Part shown: positions 14,638-17,964 of the stretch, piece after piece
Numbering within the stretch: position 1 is the stretch's first letter
Layout: each line of letters starts with the position of its first letter
Origin: Acidobacteriota bacterium
GTDB taxonomy: Bacteria > Acidobacteriota > Terriglobia > UBA7540
Length of the DNA: 17,964 nucleotides
Assembly (NCBI GenBank): GCA_021789565.1
Contig: JAJYJL010000028.1
Span: 1-17,964, forward strand
Direction of reading: 5' to 3'
Position numbers and translations under genes: made by a program
Notes under the pieces: model-generated
What the model was told of the DNA's origin: nothing
The model's input: the letters and a program-made list of their open reading frames with translations, nothing else
Databases searched by the model: none

Positions 14638-14946
14638 ATGCGATGCGCTAAATGTGGACAGGAAAACCCTGACACGCATGACTTCTGTTCACGTTGTCAC
14701 GCTCCCGCACGGTTTACCTGTCCCTCGTGCAAGCATATCCAGGACCGCGGCGGGCGGTGTGAACAGTGCGGCCTGGATTTTGCGAAGTACGCAACGATGC
14801 TGGTTTTTCAGGGGCAAACATCCACAAGGCAGGCGCGGCAGCGCAAGAAAGGGCGGAGCGACATCCTGCGGCAGATTCTCCTCCTGCCGATTACCGGAGG
14901 GTGGTCGCTCCTCAAATATCTGAAGCCGCCGAAGGACATGGGGTAA
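14638..14946 (+). CDS. Small double zinc-ribbon protein, function unknown
   Basis: This 102-aa protein has four CxxC pairs in its first 45 residues: C3/C6, C17/C20, C28/C31 and C41/C44. That is the pattern of two consecutive zinc ribbons. The middle is basic (TRQARQRKKGR) and the C-terminal third is hydrophobic or amphipathic (ILRQILLLPITGGWSLLKYL), which could contact the membrane. Proteins like this are usually annotated as zinc-ribbon hypothetical proteins; I can give no function. ATG 14638 lacks a Shine-Dalgarno sequence, and the gene lies 95 bases after tRNA-Ala, so read-through from the tRNA promoter is possible. The cysteine spacing makes real coding likely. Confidence 0.75.
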   Translation: MRCAKCGQENPDTHDFCSRCHAPARFTCPSCKHIQDRGGRCEQCGLDFAKYATMLVFQGQTSTRQARQRKKGRSDILRQILLLPITGGWSLLKYLKPPKDMG

Positions 14947-15031
14947 AGAGGAGTCCTCCCAAACTGATTCATTCCGTCCCGCAAGGAATTCCACAATCCC
15001 GGGTCAGGAGCTGCAAGGCCGGCGCGATTCC

Positions 15032-16678
15032 TTACTTGTTTTCAGTGGCGGCCATGTACTTCTGAGCGTTCTCCAGAAGCAGTTGCGCCTGGGACATGTG
15101 GCCAACGGCGTCTTCCACCAGCGGGTCATTCTCAATCTTGATCCGGTCGGACACGTTGGTGCCGTAGATGTCTTCAACCAGCCGTTCGCGAATGTGCAGC
15201 TTGACGAAATCCAGGTTTTTCTGCACCTCGGCGGCCGTCACGGGGATCTTCTGGTCGGCAAGAAACTTATTGAATTCCGCGATATCATCGGCTGTAGGCT
15301 GGAAGTCTTCTGGAATCGTCTTGTGAACGGCCAGGTAGTGTTGCGCGAAGCTGAAGAAAGCTCCATTCTGCACCAGCGCGAGTTCCGTGTCGTTCAGCTT
15401 CTGGGGCGCCACCTTCACGTCCGGGGTGATTCCTCCGCCTCCGTAAACCTTTCGGCCCCCGTCGGTCAGTCTGACATCGGTGTGGGGCGTTGGGGTGCCT
15501 TGCGGGTGGTAATAGTAATCGTAGAGCGACACGGTATTATAGTCGCGCTGGATCAGGCGGCCGCTTGGGGTGTAATAGCGGGCCGTGGTGAGCGCCAGAC
15601 CTGTTTCGTCACTCAACGGGTAGACCGTCTGGACCAGTCCTTTCCCAAAGCTGGTCTCCCCCATTACCAGAGCTCTGTCGTGGTCCTGCAAGGCGCCCGA
15701 CACAATTTCAGCCGCGCTTGCGGTCATTCGATTGATCAAAATGACGATGGGGTACCGGTTCCCCTTGTCGCCGTGCGTCGCATAATAGCGTTTCTCCGGC
15801 GAGGAACGTCCGTAATGATAGACAATCAGTTGCCCTTTTTTCAGGAAGTGGTCTGAGACCTCGACGGCTTCCTGGAGCAGGCCGCCGGGATTTCCCCGCA
15901 GGTCCAGGATAAGCCCCGTCATGTGTTCGGCGTCCAGTTTCTTCAGCGCCTGTGACAGTTCCGTATTGGTGGTTTCATTAAAGCGGCTGATGTGGATGTA
16001 GCCCACATGGGGTTTCACCATGAAGACGTCATCCACGCTGGGCTGGGTAATCTCCCCGCGGGTGATGGTAAAATTCAGGGGTTTGGTCGCCCCCTGACGG
16101 CGGACGATCACTTGCACAATGGTGCCGCGCGGGCCCTTCAGCATCTTGGCGACCTTGTCGGTTTGCTCATTCAGCGACGACTCAAGGCCGACCGCGCTTT
16201 TGCCGTTGACCTGCTCGATCACATCGCCCGGGCGAAGGCCGGCCTTGAAGGCCGGAGATCCGGGGATGGGCGCCACCACAAAGGTCACCAGCTTGCCCAT
16301 TTTGCCGGGCCGGGACTGAATGCTCATCCCAACGCCGAAGTAGCGGCCTTCCTGGTCTTCCCGCAGCATGGCATAGGCGCGCGGGTCAAAGAAGTTGGAG
16401 TGAGGGTCCAGAGTTCGCAGCATGCCCGGAATGGCTCCCAGGAAGTTGCTGTTTGTGGGGCCATAGATGGCCTTGTTGGGATCCACGGGGGTGGCGTAAT
16501 TTTCCTGGACCTTGTCATAAATATTAGTAAACGCGCGCAGACTGGCCTGGAAGGATGTGTCATTGTCGCTTGCATTGGCCGTTGTGGCTTCGACCTGCGG
16601 GCCGTACAACCCGCCCAGCATCGCACATACGACCAGCGAAGCGAAGATAAACCATCCCGCACGTCGACTTTGCTTCAT
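15032..16678 (-). CDS. S41 C-terminal processing protease (CtpA/Prc family) with PDZ domain
   Basis: This periplasmic serine protease trims or degrades proteins from their C-termini, 548 aa, within the family range. An N-terminal hydrophobic segment (GWFIFASLVVCAMLGGLYG) serves as signal or anchor. A PDZ domain follows (YFGVGMSI ... AGLRPGDVIEQVNGKSA ... LKGPRGT). The S41 core has a TASAAEI motif with catalytic Ser321 and SFGKGLVQT with Lys346. The 25-residue Ser-Lys spacing equals that of plant D1 processing protease (S372/K397). ATG 16678 is chosen because AAAGGAG lies ten bases upstream at 16689-16695 and a -10 element lies just beyond. The open frame extends to 16819 but would cross that promoter. 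About 200 residues follow Lys346, a C-terminal helical region common in CtpA proteins. The substrate is unknown. Confidence 0.92.
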   Translation of the reverse strand: MKQSRRAGWFIFASLVVCAMLGGLYGPQVEATTANASDNDTSFQASLRAFTNIYDKVQENYATPVDPNKAIYGPTNSNFLGAIPGMLRTLDPHSNFFDPRAYAMLREDQEGRYFGVGMSIQSRPGKMGKLVTFVVAPIPGSPAFKAGLRPGDVIEQVNGKSAVGLESSLNEQTDKVAKMLKGPRGTIVQVIVRRQGATKPLNFTITRGEITQPSVDDVFMVKPHVGYIHISRFNETTNTELSQALKKLDAEHMTGLILDLRGNPGGLLQEAVEVSDHFLKKGQLIVYHYGRSSPEKRYYATHGDKGNRYPIVILINRMTASAAEIVSGALQDHDRALVMGETSFGKGLVQTVYPLSDETGLALTTARYYTPSGRLIQRDYNTVSLYDYYYHPQGTPTPHTDVRLTDGGRKVYGGGGITPDVKVAPQKLNDTELALVQNGAFFSFAQHYLAVHKTIPEDFQPTADDIAEFNKFLADQKIPVTAAEVQKNLDFVKLHIRERLVEDIYGTNVSDRIKIENDPLVEDAVGHMSQAQLLLENAQKYMAATENK

Positions 16679-16688
16679 CACTTTGCAG

Positions 16689-16695
16689 CTCCTTT
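16689..16695 (-). promoter_or_regulatory. Shine-Dalgarno fixing the CtpA-family start
   Basis: Read on the minus strand this is AAAGGAG, ten bases before ATG 16678. It decides in favour of this start over the in-frame one at 16819. Confidence 0.75.
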
Positions 16696-16709
16696 GCCCT
16701 GCTTTAAAA

Positions 16710-16718
16710 ATTATAGCA
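16710..16718 (-). promoter_or_regulatory. Extended -10 promoter of the CtpA-family protease
   Basis: On the minus strand the sequence reads TGCTATAAT, a perfect extended -10 element (TGnTATAAT). No good -35 lies 16-18 bases upstream, which extended -10 promoters tolerate. The start would be near 16703, leaving a leader of about 25 bases. Confidence 0.6.
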
Positions 16719-16826
16719 CGGGCCGCTACTGGCATACGATCCGTACAAGGGCCCGTTCGCGCCCCCGGCAAGAGCCAACCCCGTGTAATCAGTATAAGAG
16801 ACCATGGGACCAAGGGCAAGACCTGG

Positions 16827-16880
16827 CTGCCGGCTTCAGGGGCCGGGATGATCCCCGGCAGTGGAGGGCCTTGTCCCTCC
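16827..16880. repeat. Tandem GC-rich hairpins with competing pairing
   Basis: GCCGGG at 16842-16847 pairs with CCCGGC at 16854-16859, and GGAGGG at 16863-16868 pairs with CCCTCC at 16875-16880. Both are perfect six-base stems with six-base loops, three bases apart. CTGCCGG at 16827-16833 can instead pair with CCGGCAG at 16855-16861, excluding the first hairpin. No T-run follows. Confidence 0.55.
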
Positions 16881-16908
16881 GCCTGCCAGTTGGAAGGCGA
16901 CGGGTGCG

Positions 16909-16937
16909 TTGACAGAAGGGAGCCAGGCGTGCAAAAT
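16909..16937 (+). promoter_or_regulatory. Promoter of tRNA-Arg
   Basis: A perfect -35 TTGACA at 16909-16914 is followed after 17 bases by CAAAAT at 16932-16937, which matches four of six -10 positions. Transcription would start near 16944, leaving about 38 bases to be removed by RNase P. Confidence 0.5.
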
Positions 16938-16981
16938 GAGAATCTGCAAGGTCAAATGTCGAATGTCCTTCGCGTCTGTTT

Positions 16982-17058
16982 GCGCCCGTAGCTCAGCTGG
17001 ATAGAGCACTTGCCTACGAAGCAAGGGGTCGGGAGTTCGAATCTCTCCGGGCGTACCA
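16982..17058 (+). tRNA. tRNA-Arg (anticodon ACG)
   Basis: A 77-base cloverleaf. The acceptor arm GCGCCCG pairs with CGGGCGT, so the first pair is G1-T72 rather than G-C. The D-arm has GCTCAGCTGGATAGAGC. The anticodon stem CTTGC/GCAAG holds loop CTACGAA, giving anticodon ACG (read as ICG after TadA deamination). The T-arm has GGGAG TTCGAAT CTCTC. Discriminator A and an encoded CCA end the gene. Confidence 0.96.
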
Positions 17059-17369
17059 TTCTTTTTCTCCAGTTTCATGATGGGTCCATCGGTTGTTCCC
17101 TTGGGTTGCGGGCCAGAGCCGGAGGACCGAGCAGCGACCTGCCCATGTGAAACTGCGGCTGTCCGTATGGGCGGCAGGTGAGCGACGGGGCGCATCGAGA
17201 AAAAAGAATGTCTTTTTCTGGTATGAGGCAAGGTTTCGGATCGCACGCCAAAGCCGAGTTTTAAAAACTGGGGCCCGGGCCGCCAATCATCGTTATACTG
17301 TCACCGGCACGAAGGCGGTTGGGTCATCCTGCCGGCACGGTCCAATCGACTCCTTAAGGGAAATCTGAT
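17059..17369. other. Intergenic region before the sugar kinase, no gene seen
   Basis: No coding region is supported in these 311 bases. A T-rich stretch follows the tRNA directly (17059-17068) and may help end its transcript. An A/T hairpin lies at 17198-17219 (AGAAAAA... with TCTTTTTCT, one bulged A, three-base loop). A TATACT -10-like element before the kinase has no matching -35, so the kinase promoter is not identified. Confidence 0.5.
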
Positions 17370-17964
17370 TTGAAAATTGTCAGCATCGGCGAAGTCTTGT
17401 GGGACGTGATCGGCGACCAGGAACATCTGGGCGGGGCTCCGTTCAACTTTGCGGCCCACGCCAGGAAATTGGGGCATGACGTGCACTTCGTCAGCGCCGT
17501 CGGGTGCGACGAACGGGGTGACCGGGCGCTCGAACGCATGGCCCGGATGGGCCTTTCCACTCGCTTCGTCCGCCGCGCGGAAGGCTTTCCAACGGGCATC
17601 GCGTCAGTCACATTGGACGGCGCGGGCCAGCCGAGTTTTCGCATCGAGCACCCCGCCGCTTATGACTTTCCGGAACTGACAGCAGAAGACCTGGAGGAAC
17701 TCCTTTCGCCTGCGCCGGACTGGATTTATTTTGGGACCCTGCTCCAGATGAGTTCGCAGGCGCATGAAGTTACCGGCAGACTGCTTGCCGCAAAAAGCGG
17801 GGCGCGGCGCTTTTATGACGTCAACCTGCGCCCATCCTGTTATGAGCCCCTTCTGGTCCAGGATCTAATGTCGCAGGCCACGGTGGTCAAGCTCAATGAC
17901 GAAGAGGTTTTAATGGTCGACCGGATGTGCGGCCATGCACATGCCACCCTGGAAGATTTCTGCC
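17370..17964 (+). CDS. PfkB-family sugar kinase (fructokinase-like), 3' end beyond window
   Basis: Only the first 198 residues are present; the gene runs off the right edge. PfkB kinases phosphorylate sugars with ATP in the cytoplasm. The N-terminus reads MKIVSIGEVLWDVIG, and the first PfkB signature LGGAPFNFAAHARKLG lies at about 20-35. FVSAVGCDERGD, then FYDVNLRP and VVKLNDEE follow; these fit the fructokinase/ScrK branch better than ribokinase. The start is TTG 17370: an in-frame TAA at 17355-17357 rules out anything further upstream, and AAGGGA at 17356-17361 is a suitable ribosome site. The catalytic Asp motif (GAGD type) would be in the missing third. Substrate specificity is inferred from motif similarity only. 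Confidence 0.88.
   Translation, partial: MKIVSIGEVLWDVIGDQEHLGGAPFNFAAHARKLGHDVHFVSAVGCDERGDRALERMARMGLSTRFVRRAEGFPTGIASVTLDGAGQPSFRIEHPAAYDFPELTAEDLEELLSPAPDWIYFGTLLQMSSQAHEVTGRLLAAKSGARRFYDVNLRPSCYEPLLVQDLMSQATVVKLNDEEVLMVDRMCGHAHATLEDFC

Larger units (their letters stand above)
16679..16981. other. Divergent intergenic region between protease gene and tRNA-Arg
   Basis: No gene is supported in these 303 bases. They hold the protease promoter and ribosome site on the minus strand, a block of GC-rich hairpins at 16827-16880, and a promoter for tRNA-Arg on the plus strand. The rest shows nothing I recognise. Confidence 0.6.

Noticed and set aside
16679..16819. N-terminal extension of the CtpA-family protease to GTG/ATG-like starts as far as 16819
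   Set aside because: The extension would cross a strong extended -10 element and a Shine-Dalgarno sequence that both fit ATG 16678, and the signal segment directly follows that start.
15992..16912. Plus-strand open frame of 306 codons opposite the protease gene
   Set aside because: It overlaps the PDZ and signal region of the CtpA-family protease, which has catalytic motifs, promoter and ribosome site on the other strand.
17198..17219. Intrinsic terminator after tRNA-Arg
   Set aside because: The hairpin is almost all A-T pairs, lies 140 bases after the tRNA and lacks a GC-rich stem. It may be chance.
1..17964. CRISPR array, insertion sequence, prophage or toxin-antitoxin pair
   Set aside because: I saw no regularly spaced repeats, transposase or integrase motifs, phage genes or paired small toxin-like frames anywhere in the window.

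Overview
The window is a GC-rich chromosomal segment with ordinary housekeeping and type IV pilus genes. I see no insertion sequence, phage gene, CRISPR array or origin. The gene order pilB-pilT-pilC-pilS-pilR-pilA matches delta-proteobacterial and acidobacterial pilus clusters. With the TPR/GT-C membrane proteins, a LolA-like carrier and a CtpA/Prc-type protease nearby, an uncultured acidobacterium is the best guess. That is inference from gene content, not proof.

Positions 214-7830 (+) hold the pilus motor and its regulators. PilB is the extension ATPase, with an N-terminal MshEN domain that looks able to bind c-di-GMP. PilT is the retraction ATPase and PilC the inner-membrane platform. PilS is a membrane histidine kinase and PilR its sigma-54 activator response regulator. 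Positions 7851-13415 (+) hold two related multi-spanning membrane proteins (GT-C/TMTC-like, each with a C-terminal TPR array) on either side of a single type IV pilin gene. A LolA-like lipoprotein carrier overlaps the end of the second one. The pilin has its own regulatory unit: a good sigma-54 promoter, an inverted repeat about 90 bp upstream of the predicted start where PilR could bind, a strong Shine-Dalgarno sequence and a strong intrinsic terminator.

Positions 13494-17964 hold unrelated genes. There is a Cof-type HAD phosphatase (-), tRNA-Ala(CGC), a small double zinc-ribbon protein (+), an S41 C-terminal processing protease (-), tRNA-Arg(ACG), and the first two thirds of a PfkB-family sugar kinase that runs off the right edge.

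The genes fit a working model. PilS/PilR with sigma-54 set pilin supply, PilB/PilT/PilC drive extension and retraction, and c-di-GMP may adjust PilB. The two TMTC-like proteins are the unusual part. Their placement suggests, but does not show, that they modify the pilin (for example by O-glycosylation) or assist its assembly.
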